53,987 bases of DNA from an uncultured Flavobacteriaceae bacterium (GTDB lineage Bacteria > Bacteroidota > Bacteroidia > Flavobacteriales > Flavobacteriaceae): positions 1-53,987 of the forward strand of contig CAJXEB010000009.1 in assembly GCA_913052585.1 (NCBI GenBank), read 5' to 3'. Made by a program: the position numbers and the translations under genes. Below the pieces are notes generated by a model that saw nothing but the letters and a program-made list of their open reading frames with translations, had not been told where the DNA came from and did no database searches. Positions 43,000 to 52,286 of the stretch are shown here, piece after piece (the first letter of the stretch is position 1; each line of letters begins with the position of its first letter).

Positions 43000-45900
43000 T
43001 TATTTGAAGTACGTATCTTAAAATTAACTGGCATATTATCATCTGGAACAAACTCTTCTTCTTCTAATTCTATCTTTATTCCAAATAGTTTATTCATAAG
43101 TTCTTTAATGGTATCAAAATCTACTTGATAAGAAACACCAGAACCTTGCTCAAATGTTTGATCTTCACCAATAAATTGTAATTCTGCTTGACGATTAAAA
43201 AAGTTAATTCGCAAACTACCATCTTCATTTACCAGCCATTGCACATCGACATCGCCTGCAACTCTAGAATCATTAATTTTTCCAACAGGAATACCCACTT
43301 TTCCATTTACTACAATTCGCTCACTAATTTGAGACGAAAACTGAACTCCAAACTCATCTTGTGTTTCAATTTCTTTAGTATCTATTCCCATATCGTAATA
43401 GGGTGCGATATTAATGATAGCATCATCATCGGTTAGTATTTGTGCTAAGATAGCATTAATACCGTCTGTAACGGTACCAGATATTGCACTTTGCCCTGCT
43501 GTATCACTAATAAAAGACCCGGTTGTTAATAAAAATAAAGCCTGTTTTTCTCTCTCTTCTTTAGTTTGAAGTTTATATTCTAATTCACTTCTAACGGTAG
43601 AACTTACATCAGGAAAACCAATGTCAAACAACAATTCAGGTTGTATTATATTTCCTGTTAAATCTATAAAAACTTCAACAGGTATCTTTCTATTAATTGT
43701 TGGGTCATCTAATAATGCAGATGGATTTGCTTTGGTTTTATAAATTGCCTTTAAGTTTAAATCTGCATTACTTGCTAAACCATCCCAGGTAACTGTCCCT
43801 CCCTTTTCAACTTCAATTTCTTTCTTTATAATTTTTCCATATCTAAAATCGTAAATACCTTCATATACAATAAAATCACCCCACATATTAAATTTCCCTA
43901 ACGTATTTATTTCTATCAATAAAGTACCTGCTCCTCTTCCTCTTAAAGCTGACTTTGTATTTTGATCAATAACAATCTCGATTTCTGCATTTTTATTAAT
44001 ATCTAATTCAAAATTTAATGCAAGACCTTTTAAATCGTCTGTTATGATAGTTTCACCACGCAGTTTAGCTTCTTTTTCCTTAGGAGATAGAAATTTAATA
44101 AAAGAATTATCTCCAATACTTTCAGTTTCACTTAATGGAATTTTAAACACGGTATTTTCTTCAGTGGCTGCATTTACATCAATAATAAGCTCATTAATTG
44201 GCCCATGAATCGCTGCATTACCACTTATAAACGCAGTTCCATAATATAATTGATTTTCGTCTGGAGGAGTATCTAATACTAATAGATTATTTGTATCTAT
44301 ATTTAAGTCTAATTTCCAATTTCCAAAATTACTATGTGTTGCATTTCCTGTTAAAATTCCTTTTGTTAAATACTTGGTATCGGTAATACTGGTTTTTACT
44401 ATTTCTAATTTTTCTTTAGTTATAATTAAATTTGTGGAATCGTCTAAATCAAAATCTATATTAAGATATGGCACACTTAATCCACTATTTTTCAAATTAA
44501 AATTACCAATAATATTTGGAGAATTTAAATTTCCAGATATTTTTCCAATTCCAGAAACTAATCCTCTAATATTAGTAATTACACTACCTCCAAATGGGCT
44601 TATTGCTTTTAAATTAAACTCGTTTAAGTCTATATTTAGCTGAATTTCAATCTGCTTATTAGAAGCATCTATAAATCCTTCAGAATTAATGGATTTAACA
44701 CTATTATTAGTAAGATTAGTTTTTAAATCATATCGAGTTAGCTCATTATTTCCAACAATATCAATGACCATATCTCCCATTTTAGTTTTATTTACATCAA
44801 TGTTATCTATGGTTAATTTTGAGCTTGGGTAATAAACTCCTCTTTTTTGAAGTATACTTAAATCTCCATTTAAATTACCTTTTAAATCTAAATTATCAAC
44901 TTTTGGTATTAATTTTCCAATATCTACATTACCAAAATGCATTTTTAGATTTTTATAGGAGCTATCACTTGTGGAACCTGCAAACCTTATATATTCCTGA
45001 TTATTATTTAAAACAATCGAATCGAATTTTATTTTCTTAAAGCTGTTATCGAATATGATTTTATTATTTTTATCATTCTTCTCATTTAAAAACCAAATGT
45101 TCCCATTATAATTAATTTCAGATTTTTTTACTCCAACTACGGAGTTACCTTTAGGATCAATAGTATGATATAATGATAGATTATAAACATCCTTATTTTC
45201 ACCTCCTGTAAAATTGGTACTTATATAAAGCGTATCATTTATAGTTTTATTTATGAAGTTAAAATCTTTTAAATTATAAAAACCATTAGCCAAAGTATCT
45301 ACTGAAATATAAGCGTTATATAATGGGTTAAAGTTATCTAGTTTAAATTTAACTTTTCCTAAGTAATTATCATACACGACAATTTCGGGGGAATCAAAAT
45401 CAAATTTCATTTTAGATTCATTTGAATAAACAGATCCTTTTAATCTGGTGTTTTCTCCAAATTGTAATTCAGGAACAAATATTTCAATAAGTTTATTATA
45501 GATTTCAAAATCAAAATCTATATATTGATTTTCGGCTATTACTTTAGGCTTAAAATTAGTATAAACACTCCCTACTCCATTAATGAATAAATCTGGTATA
45601 TCTTCTATTAAAAATTCTCCAGAGATATATCCAGTCATAATATCAGGAGAGTTAATATCAATAATTCTCTTTAATACTTCTTTTTTTGAAGTTATCATGA
45701 AATCATCAAAATAAAAATCTTCATTTTCATTTTGATAAAACGTTTCTTTAAATGAAATAAAACCAAAAGTATTATTTAAATCATTTCCATTCATTTCTAT
45801 ATCAATTTTACCAGCAAAAATTGATATGCTATCACGTTTCATTAAGTTTAATTTGTTTAGCTCTACATATTCTACATCTGCTTTAAAATCAAATCGATTC

Positions 45901-47399
45901 AATTCTTTAGAAACATCTACTAAACCATTAAAATTAAGTATTACATTAGGATCATCAATAGTTAATTCTCCATCAAACAATGGATGTTTAAAGTTTCCAG
46001 AAAGAATAATGTTTTTATAATTATAATTTTCAAAAATAAAAGAATTGATTTCACCGGTAACTTTAGCATCTAAAGATTTTTGAGTAAAACCTACTCCCTC
46101 AATATTTAATTTTGAAGTAATGGTTCCTAAGTTTTCTGTACTGGAAAGAGATCCCAAATCAAAATTTGTAAAATCAATATCTCCAATATAGGTCGCTTTT
46201 TCTTCGTCATTTAAATTTTGAATATTAATATTTATCTTTGCAGCACCTATTGAACTTATTAATCTACTTGATGTTGTTAAAGTAGTTTTTGTAATTGTGG
46301 TGCTACCATTAAATTTAATTCTACCTAAATAACTAATTTCTTTTGGCAAAACTTCTCCCAATACTTTTGGCATTAAACGTTTAAGTGAAACATAGTTTGT
46401 TGAAATAGCGTGATTGCTTGCGTAAATAGCGAAATCATTTTCTTTACTTAATAAGTCAATAAAATTAAAATCACCAGTAACTTTAATTAATCCACTTTTA
46501 ATTTGACCATTTGAGAAAGTCAAATCATTTAAAGTTCCATCTATATCTCCATCAATTATTATATTTTGATTGATACCAAACTCATTATAAAATGCATTTA
46601 AATCGTTTGTAGAGATTTTTGTTTCATTAAAATGAACATCTAGATTTACTTTATTTACAAAATCTGATATTTCTCCCTCTTTATAATTCATTATAATATC
46701 GCCATCTATTTGGGAGTCATGAGTTCTAAGCTTGAGTTGTTTTAGCTCTAAAGAGGTTAAGCTATAAGAAAACTTTCCTGCAAGATTTTTAATTTCAAAT
46801 CCTCTTTGTGCTATTAAAGATAATTGCTCTATATCTGTTTTAACATTTGGACCTAAAATGCTAAAATTATGAGTATCAATATTGATTTTGGAAAGTTTAA
46901 AAATTTCTGATGATGCTAGATTTTCATCAGTTATTTTTACATAACTATCTATAAGCTTAATATTATTTGCTTTTAATTCGAAAATATTTCCACTACTAGG
47001 AGTATCTGAATTAAAATTATCGGCAAATATTGAAACATTATCACTTTCTTCTCCTCTATAGGTTTTTAAATAAAACTTACCTCTATTCAATTCAATAAAA
47101 CCGAAATCTAAATCACCTTTAGAAAGATTTCTTAAACTTAATAGATTGGTTTGAAGCTTCTTAGCGTAAATTAATGTGTCCTTATGATGATCTTCTATAT
47201 AAACTTCTCTAATGTCTACTTCACCTTTCCAATTAAGTCCTAAACGACTAATATAGATACTAGTACCGAAGTCTTTGTTTAATTTTGTAGTAACCTTTTT
47301 TGCAATATAAGTTTGAACAGAGGGTACAGATAAAGTGATAATAATAAATACGATTATCAACAGCAAGATGGTAAAAATCCTTTTTATTATATTTTTCAA
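42996..47399 (-). CDS. tamB: Translocation and assembly module TamB-like protein
   Basis: 1467 residues. One N-terminal membrane anchor (residues 1-35) precedes a very long, beta-rich AsmA-like/DUF490 region with repeated beta hairpins and a conserved C-terminal domain (SQISERIVVNGKVGIPVG near 1400). TamB-type proteins bridge the envelope and move phospholipids or help outer-membrane protein assembly with TamA. The first in-frame start is TTG 47399; no ATG is near, and the basic-then-hydrophobic anchor follows at once. Divergent from tsaD, which also starts with TTG. Overlaps ridA by four bases at the stop codons. Confidence 0.9.
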   Translation of the reverse strand: MKNIIKRIFTILLLIIVFIIITLSVPSVQTYIAKKVTTKLNKDFGTSIYISRLGLNWKGEVDIREVYIEDHHKDTLIYAKKLQTNLLSLRNLSKGDLDFGFIELNRGKFYLKTYRGEESDNVSIFADNFNSDTPSSGNIFELKANNIKLIDSYVKITDENLASSEIFKLSKINIDTHNFSILGPNVKTDIEQLSLIAQRGFEIKNLAGKFSYSLTSLELKQLKLRTHDSQIDGDIIMNYKEGEISDFVNKVNLDVHFNETKISTNDLNAFYNEFGINQNIIIDGDIDGTLNDLTFSNGQIKSGLIKVTGDFNFIDLLSKENDFAIYASNHAISTNYVSLKRLMPKVLGEVLPKEISYLGRIKFNGSTTITKTTLTTSSRLISSIGAAKININIQNLNDEEKATYIGDIDFTNFDLGSLSSTENLGTITSKLNIEGVGFTQKSLDAKVTGEINSFIFENYNYKNIILSGNFKHPLFDGELTIDDPNVILNFNGLVDVSKELNRFDFKADVEYVELNKLNLMKRDSISIFAGKIDIEMNGNDLNNTFGFISFKETFYQNENEDFYFDDFMITSKKEVLKRIIDINSPDIMTGYISGEFLIEDIPDLFINGVGSVYTNFKPKVIAENQYIDFDFEIYNKLIEIFVPELQFGENTRLKGSVYSNESKMKFDFDSPEIVVYDNYLGKVKFKLDNFNPLYNAYISVDTLANGFYNLKDFNFINKTINDTLYISTNFTGGENKDVYNLSLYHTIDPKGNSVVGVKKSEINYNGNIWFLNEKNDKNNKIIFDNSFKKIKFDSIVLNNNQEYIRFAGSTSDSSYKNLKMHFGNVDIGKLIPKVDNLDLKGNLNGDLSILQKRGVYYPSSKLTIDNIDVNKTKMGDMVIDIVGNNELTRYDLKTNLTNNSVKSINSEGFIDASNKQIEIQLNIDLNEFNLKAISPFGGSVITNIRGLVSGIGKISGNLNSPNIIGNFNLKNSGLSVPYLNIDFDLDDSTNLIITKEKLEIVKTSITDTKYLTKGILTGNATHSNFGNWKLDLNIDTNNLLVLDTPPDENQLYYGTAFISGNAAIHGPINELIIDVNAATEENTVFKIPLSETESIGDNSFIKFLSPKEKEAKLRGETIITDDLKGLALNFELDINKNAEIEIVIDQNTKSALRGRGAGTLLIEINTLGKFNMWGDFIVYEGIYDFRYGKIIKKEIEVEKGGTVTWDGLASNADLNLKAIYKTKANPSALLDDPTINRKIPVEVFIDLTGNIIQPELLFDIGFPDVSSTVRSELEYKLQTKEEREKQALFLLTTGSFISDTAGQSAISGTVTDGINAILAQILTDDDAIINIAPYYDMGIDTKEIETQDEFGVQFSSQISERIVVNGKVGIPVGKINDSRVAGDVDVQWLVNEDGSLRINFFNRQAELQFIGEDQTFEQGSGVSYQVDFDTIKELMNKLFGIKIELEEEEFVPDDNMPVNFKIRTSNN

Positions 47400-47457
47400 T
47401 TTTTTGATACGGTCTTAATGTTTTATTTTTACAACCAATAAATATGCCCTTTTAAAT

Positions 47458-48480
47458 TTGACACCAAAACAGACATACATTTTAGGCATCGAATCATCCT
47501 GTGATGATACTGCTGCAGCCGTTATAAAAAACGGTATTATATTATCAAATGTTGTTGCAACACAAAGTATTCATAAAGAATACGGTGGCGTTGTTCCAGA
47601 ACTTGCTTCTAGAGCGCATCAACAAAATATTGTGCCTGTTGTACAACTTGCGCTACAGAAAGCAAATATCGACAAAAAACAGCTAAATGCCATAGCTTTT
47701 ACAAGAGGCCCAGGATTAATGGGTTCACTTTTGGTAGGTACCTCATTTTCAAAGTCTTTGGCGATGGGCTTAGACATTCCATTGATTGATGTAAACCATA
47801 TGAAGGCGCATATTTTAGCCCACTTTATAAAATCTGAAGGGCATACAACTCCAACATTTCCTTTTTTGGCATTAACAATAAGTGGTGGCCATACTCAAAT
47901 AGTTAAAGTGACTAACCATTTTGAAATGGAAGTAATTGGTCAAACTCTTGATGATGCTGTTGGCGAAGCCTTCGATAAAAGTGCGAAAATTCTTGGATTA
48001 CCCTACCCAGGTGGACCGTTAATAGATAAATATTCAAAAAAAGGAAATCCAAAAGCGTATCCTTTCCCAAAACCTAAAGTGGGACCTTTAGACTTTAGTT
48101 TTAGTGGATTAAAAACTTCTGTTTTATATTTTGTTGAAAGAAATGTAAAAGAAGATCCTGAGTTTATCAATAAAAACCTGAATGATATTTGCGCAAGTTT
48201 ACAATATACCATTGTAAATTATTTAATGGACAAGATAAAAAATGCTGTAAAACATACCGGTATAAATGAAGTTGCTATTGGTGGCGGTGTTTCTGCAAAT
48301 TCAGGTATTAGGAATGCATTAAAAGCTGCTGAAAATAATTTTGGCTGGAAAGTTCATATTCCAGAATTGGAGTTTTGTACAGACAATGCTGCTATGATTG
48401 CAATGGTAGGTGAGTTAAAATATAAACAACAACTTTTTGCTTCAAACGATGTCGTTGCAAAAGCAAGAATGGAATTTTAA
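47458..48480 (+). CDS. tsaD: tRNA N6-adenosine threonylcarbamoyltransferase TsaD
   Basis: 340 residues of the ASKHA/Kae1 family. It transfers threonylcarbamoyl to A37 of tRNAs reading ANN codons, together with TsaB and TsaE. ILGIESSCDDTAAAV near residue 9 binds the phosphates, NHMKAH supplies the two iron-binding His, GQTLDDAVGEAFDK and GGGVSANSGIR complete the site. The start is TTG 47458: the conserved N-terminus begins within eight codons and no ATG is available. A TAAATTTG box ends on the same TTG, but transcription from it would start inside the gene. Confidence 0.96.
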   Translation: MTPKQTYILGIESSCDDTAAAVIKNGIILSNVVATQSIHKEYGGVVPELASRAHQQNIVPVVQLALQKANIDKKQLNAIAFTRGPGLMGSLLVGTSFSKSLAMGLDIPLIDVNHMKAHILAHFIKSEGHTTPTFPFLALTISGGHTQIVKVTNHFEMEVIGQTLDDAVGEAFDKSAKILGLPYPGGPLIDKYSKKGNPKAYPFPKPKVGPLDFSFSGLKTSVLYFVERNVKEDPEFINKNLNDICASLQYTIVNYLMDKIKNAVKHTGINEVAIGGGVSANSGIRNALKAAENNFGWKVHIPELEFCTDNAAMIAMVGELKYKQQLFASNDVVAKARMEF

Positions 48481-48597
48481 CAAATAAAGACACTAAAAAA
48501 ATCAGGGATTACTTATTATATTTATTAATATTTCTTGACTAGCCATTTTTTTTCGCCTAACTTTACAACTATGTATATCCTCCATGTCGATAAGCGA

Positions 48598-48632
48598 AAC
48601 TTATGATATACTAAAATTAGCAAACATAAGTT
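48598..48632 (+). promoter_or_regulatory. Hairpin whose right arm abuts the start codon of the 119-residue gene
   Basis: AACTTATG (48598-48605) and CATAAGTT (48625-48632) are exact complements separated by 19 bases. The right arm ends at the base before the ATG at 48633, so folding would hide the start. A TAACTTTA -7-like octamer is at 48558-48565. A 12-codon frame (48571-48606) overlaps the left arm, and a 22-codon frame from 48584 overlaps the gene start. Confidence 0.35.
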
Positions 48633-48992
48633 ATGTGGAATTTTACAATTAGACTTGATAATAAGTATCAGAATTTGAAAGGGGACGATTATTATTTTAC
48701 TCTGAGCTTTAATATGGAGAAATTCAAAGGTATAGATACTTTCATGCCAATAACTGGTGATTGGACTATCCTAGAGAAAAATGAGATAACATACTTTAAT
48801 AGCCAGGACATTAACTTTTCTTATAAGACGATAAAATCTGGTTATCAATTCCATTTTAACGACAATGTTACTTGCACATCAGCTTTAAAAATAATAAAAG
48901 AGATTTATGTGAACATATTAATGAATAATCATCAAAAGTGTGCGCTATACTTTGTAGAGACAAAATCAGAAATAGGACAATTAATTTTTTAA
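48633..48992 (+). CDS. Orphan protein of unknown function, 119 residues
   Basis: ATG-to-TAA frame with no signal peptide or membrane segment. The composition is rich in Asn, Lys, Phe and Tyr with two short cysteine-containing parts (CTSALK, CALYF). The middle (GDWTILEKNEITYF) suggests beta strands and the C-terminal third (TSALKIIKEIYVNIL) a helix. I recognise no family. It stands alone between tsaD and rsmE, preceded by a leader with a hairpin and micro-frames. Codon use looks like that of its neighbours. It could be a lineage-specific gene, and the annotation stays open. Confidence 0.55.
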   Translation: MWNFTIRLDNKYQNLKGDDYYFTLSFNMEKFKGIDTFMPITGDWTILEKNEITYFNSQDINFSYKTIKSGYQFHFNDNVTCTSALKIIKEIYVNILMNNHQKCALYFVETKSEIGQLIF

Positions 48993-49009
48993 ACCGATTT
49001 GCTAACACT

Positions 49010-49039
49010 ATGTAAAAAGCATTAAAACGCATTTTACAT
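49010..49039. repeat. Inverted repeat after the orphan gene
   Basis: ATGTAAAAAGC and GCATTTTACAT pair over 11 positions with one mismatch around an eight-base loop. It lies 18 bases after the stop of the 119-residue gene. No T run follows, so a classical terminator is not supported. Confidence 0.45.
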
Positions 49040-49117
49040 TAAACGTTGATAAAACAAGTATCAATACAGGTAAAACATATTCAAATAGCAAATATTCTTT
49101 CAAAATATAGAACTACA

Positions 49118-49831
49118 ATGCAACTTTTCTACAACCCAACTATTACACAAGACTCTAAAGAAATTATATTTGACAAGGAAGAAAGTAGGCATATTTTTAA
49201 AGTACTTCGAAAACAAGAAGGTTCTATTTTAAACCTTACCAACGGAAAAGGTTTGTTTTTTGAGGTAACATTAATACAATCAAATCTTAAAAATTGTATT
49301 GCAACAGTACTAGAAGTTAAAAAACAAGAACCGCTGCCCTATTCGCTACATTTAGTAGTAGCTCCAACAAAGCTGAATGATCGCTACGAGTGGTTTTTAG
49401 AAAAGGCTACCGAGATTGGTGTTACTGAAATCACGCCTATTATTTGTGACCATAGTGAGCGAAAATTCATTAAACTAGCTCGCTTTGAAAAGAAAATACA
49501 AAGTGCCATGAAGCAATCTTTAAAAGCCTTTTTACCTAAAATTAATGAAGCTACTACATTACGTGATTTCTTAAAATCGCAGGAAAGTAATCTTCATCAA
49601 AAATTAATTGCTCATTGTGAAGAAACTAATAAGCAAACTTTAAAAAGTGTCCTAAAACCTAATGATAACACAACCTTACTTATTGGTCCAGAAGGAGATT
49701 TTTCAACTAATGAAATAAACGAGTCCATCAAAGCTGGTTTTATACCCGTGACTTTAGGAGCTAGTAGATTACGGACAGAAACTGCAGCTATTGTAGTTTG
49801 TCATGGTGTTGCCTTTACTAATGAAGATTAA
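49118..49831 (+). CDS. rsmE: 16S rRNA (uracil-1498-N3)-methyltransferase RsmE
   Basis: 237 residues: an N-terminal PUA-like domain (MQLFYNPTI, then HIFKVLRKQEGS) and a SPOUT trefoil-knot methyltransferase domain (about 75-237). LLIGPEGDFS and TLGASRLRTETAAI hold SAM and the knot. It methylates U1498 of 16S rRNA in the 30S subunit. ATG 49118 is the start that begins at the conserved QLFYNP; the open frame upstream lacks homology. It heads a plus-strand run with the DUF4159 gene, a second SPOUT enzyme and an AI-2E transporter. Confidence 0.95.
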   Translation: MQLFYNPTITQDSKEIIFDKEESRHIFKVLRKQEGSILNLTNGKGLFFEVTLIQSNLKNCIATVLEVKKQEPLPYSLHLVVAPTKLNDRYEWFLEKATEIGVTEITPIICDHSERKFIKLARFEKKIQSAMKQSLKAFLPKINEATTLRDFLKSQESNLHQKLIAHCEETNKQTLKSVLKPNDNTTLLIGPEGDFSTNEINESIKAGFIPVTLGASRLRTETAAIVVCHGVAFTNED

Positions 49832-49902
49832 AACATTCTTTGTTTTTAAATAGAATTCAATAATATCTCAAAACTTACTACTTTACTATTCTTTAGAATT
49901 TG

Positions 49903-49910
49903 TATTTTTG
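49903..49910 (+). promoter_or_regulatory. -7 promoter box TATTTTTG
   Basis: TAnnTTTG, six bases before the ATG at 49917. It overlaps a TTG (49908) at which the open frame begins, so that TTG is promoter, not start codon. Confidence 0.5.
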
Positions 49911-49916
49911 ATTTCT

Positions 49917-50561
49917 ATGACTTCAAAAACTCTAATCATATTATTTTTTTTAGCAACAATTAAACTCACTGCTCAAGATATTGCAGTGATTCAGTATGGC
50001 GGCGGTGGAGATTGGTATAGCAACCCTACGGCTTTACCCAACTTAATAAAGTTTTGTAACGAACAACTTAACACCACTATCAATAGAAAACCACAGGTTG
50101 TTACTCCTAATAGTATCGATTTGTTTGATTATCCATTTGTGCATATGACAGGGCATGGAAATGTCTTTTTTACTCAAGAAGAAGCAGAAAACTTAAGAAA
50201 TTATCTATTAAGTGGCGGATTTATTCATATTGATGACAATTATGGAATGGATGAATATTTGAGAAAGGAATTGATTAAGATATTTCCAAATAAAGAATTG
50301 ATAGAATTGCCCAGAAACCATCCTATTTTTAAAAACCCTTATAATTTCTCACAAGGATTACCTAAAATTCATGAACATGATAAAAATAGGCCTCAAGCAT
50401 TTGGGATATTTGAAGATGATCGTTTGATACTAATATATACTTTCGAAAGCGATTTAGGTGATGGTTGGGAGAATCCTGAAGTTCATAATGATCCTCAAGA
50501 AATAAGACTTAAAGCCTTACAAATGGGTGCAAACATTATTAATTATGTTTTCATAAATTAA
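49917..50561 (+). CDS. Secreted DUF4159 protein
   Basis: 214 residues with a signal peptide (MTSKTLIILFFLATIKLTAQ). The mature protein is a DUF4159 domain: VIQYGGGGDWYSNPTALPN at the start, FVHMTGHGNVFFT, GGFIHIDDNYGMDEY, and a final QMGANIINYVF. It looks like an alpha/beta, GATase1-like fold. DUF4159 proteins are periplasmic and their function is not established. The ATG at 49917 is chosen because the TTG at 49908 is part of the -7 box. Its stop overlaps the start of the SPOUT gene at 50561 by one base, so the genes are coupled. Confidence 0.85.
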   Translation: MTSKTLIILFFLATIKLTAQDIAVIQYGGGGDWYSNPTALPNLIKFCNEQLNTTINRKPQVVTPNSIDLFDYPFVHMTGHGNVFFTQEEAENLRNYLLSGGFIHIDDNYGMDEYLRKELIKIFPNKELIELPRNHPIFKNPYNFSQGLPKIHEHDKNRPQAFGIFEDDRLILIYTFESDLGDGWENPEVHNDPQEIRLKALQMGANIINYVFIN

Positions 50562-51076
50562 TGGCAGTACAGTTAACACATATAGATGCTCCTAAATCTC
50601 CAATTAGCATCCCAATTATTTTAGTTTGTGATGGCGTTCAAAGTCCTGCTAATGTTGGTGCCATATTTAGAATTTGTGATGCATTTGGTATTTCAAAAAT
50701 TATATTTTGCAATGCAGAAATCAATTTTTATTCACCAAGACTTCAGAAAACGGCTAGAAACACACATCTTTACGTTTCATATTCTGAAAAAGAGAATACA
50801 CTTCCAACAATCGAAGAGTTAAAAAGTGACGGATATACTATTGTTTCTCTGGAAATAACCGATTCAAGTAAATCCTTAGAAAAATTACCGAAATTTAATA
50901 ATGGAAAAATTGCGTTAGTGATAGGTAATGAAAAACAGGGTATCTCTGAAGAAATTTTAAATAGAAGTGATTGGTGTACACATATAGCAATGTATGGTAA
51001 AAACAGCAGTATGAATGTCGTACAGGCAACTTCAATTGCTTTATATTCTATTATTAATAAATTTTATATCGACTAG
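50561..51076 (+). CDS. SPOUT (TrmH-family) RNA methyltransferase
   Basis: 171 residues of a minimal SpoU/TrmH-type fold. The three motifs are NVGAIFRICDAFG (motif 1, near 29-41), LVIGNEKQGIS (motif 2, near 126) and MYGKNSSMNVVQATSIALY (motif 3, near 147). It should 2'-O-methylate a tRNA or rRNA ribose. No N-terminal RNA-binding domain is fused, so the target is uncertain. It starts on the last base of the DUF4159 stop and ends directly before the AI-2E gene, showing a tight operon. Confidence 0.9.
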   Translation: MAVQLTHIDAPKSPISIPIILVCDGVQSPANVGAIFRICDAFGISKIIFCNAEINFYSPRLQKTARNTHLYVSYSEKENTLPTIEELKSDGYTIVSLEITDSSKSLEKLPKFNNGKIALVIGNEKQGISEEILNRSDWCTHIAMYGKNSSMNVVQATSIALYSIINKFYID

Positions 51077-52165
51077 ATGAACTCAAACGACATTACAAAA
51101 GGAATATTAAAATCTATTGGTTACATAATAGGAGTATTAGTTTTACTCCTTTTTTTATATAATATACAATCCGTCATATTATATCTAGTTATTGCTGCTA
51201 TTGTATCTCTAATAGGATTGCCCATATTTAATTTTTTAAAAAATAAATTAAAATTTAATAATACACTAGCCGTAATAGTAACTATAATTGTCTTGATAGG
51301 ACTGTTATCGGGTTTAGTAGGTTTGTTTATCCCTTTGGTAGTAGAACAAGGTCACAACCTTACACTTTTGAATATAACTGACTTACAAACAACCATTGAA
51401 AGTTTGAATCACAAAGTAATCAGTTATCTTTCAAATAAAAATATTGAAGTCAACGAATCGCTTGCAAAATCTAATTTATTTTCAAAAATTGACTATTCAG
51501 TCATACCAGACTTTCTAAATTCTGTGGTTAGTGGGTTTGGTAGTTTTAGTATTGCATTGTTTTCAATAATATTTATTTCATTTTTCTTATTAAAAGATAG
51601 TAAATTACTAGAACAAGGAGTATTAACGTTTGTTACAGATCGTAATGAAGACCGTACTAAGAGGTCTATGAATAAAATAAAGGATTTATTATCACGATAT
51701 TTTGTTGGACTTGTATTGCAAATTACTATTCTATTTATAATATACACTATTGTATTACTCCTATTTGGTGTAAATAATGCAATTGTCATAGCTTTTTTAT
51801 GTGCATTGTTAAACTTAATTCCTTATGTAGGACCTATGATTAGTGTCGTTTTAATGACTTTCTTGACAATGACTAGTTTTATAGGAAGCGATTTTCAAAC
51901 TGTAATTTTACCCAAAACAATATTTGTATTAATTGGATTTTTAATCGGACAATTAGTAGACAATTTCTTTAGTCAACCATTTATTTTTTCTAAAAGTGTA
52001 AAGTCTCATCCATTAGAAATATTTTTAGTAATATCAATTGCTGGAGTATTATTTGGAGTAGTTGGTTTAATAGTCGCTATTCCTCTATACACTTCTATTA
52101 AAGTGATTTTAAAAGAATTTTTATCCGAAAATAAAATAGTTCAAAAATTAACAAAAAACTTATAG
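51077..52165 (+). CDS. AI-2E-family transporter
   Basis: 362 residues with about eight hydrophobic segments, the normal layout of the AI-2E/YdiK/PerM family. The conserved C-terminal block (ALLNLIPYVGPMISVV, GQLVDNFFSQPFIF, HPLEIFLVISIAG, GVVGLIVAIPL) is intact. Family members export autoinducer-2 or act in ion or solute transport, and the role here is open. It begins on the base after the SPOUT stop. A decayed second member of the family is at 29528-29902. The methyltransferase frame that follows begins immediately after its stop. Confidence 0.9.
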   Translation: MNSNDITKGILKSIGYIIGVLVLLLFLYNIQSVILYLVIAAIVSLIGLPIFNFLKNKLKFNNTLAVIVTIIVLIGLLSGLVGLFIPLVVEQGHNLTLLNITDLQTTIESLNHKVISYLSNKNIEVNESLAKSNLFSKIDYSVIPDFLNSVVSGFGSFSIALFSIIFISFFLLKDSKLLEQGVLTFVTDRNEDRTKRSMNKIKDLLSRYFVGLVLQITILFIIYTIVLLLFGVNNAIVIAFLCALLNLIPYVGPMISVVLMTFLTMTSFIGSDFQTVILPKTIFVLIGFLIGQLVDNFFSQPFIFSKSVKSHPLEIFLVISIAGVLFGVVGLIVAIPLYTSIKVILKEFLSENKIVQKLTKNL

Positions 52166-52166
52166 T

Positions 52167-52286
52167 ATTTATTTAAATAAACACATATTAAACACTGAAG
52201 TACAGTATTATATAGAAAACAACAAAATTGATGTTTCAAAACTTGCATTCTCAAAAAGCCCTTTTAAAAATGTTGCAATTAAGGAA
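52167..52286 (+). other. N-terminal extension of the methyltransferase without an ATG
   Basis: In the frame of the gene at 52287 the reading continues upstream without a stop to about 52161. It reads LNKHILNTEVQYYIENNK and then IDVSKLAFSKSPFKN, which matches the N-terminus I know for flavobacterial THUMP-like methyltransferases. There is no ATG, GTG or TTG at the expected start, only ATT (52167) and TTA (52173). Either a rare ATT start is used or a base change has removed the start. Confidence 0.55.

Noticed and set aside
42996-47399. Several frames of 64-89 codons on the strand opposite tamB
   Set aside because: They lie fully inside a long conserved gene and have no features of their own.
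47453-47460. TAAATTTG as promoter of tsaD
   Set aside because: It ends on the TTG start codon, so transcription would begin inside the gene and leave no start; treated as chance.
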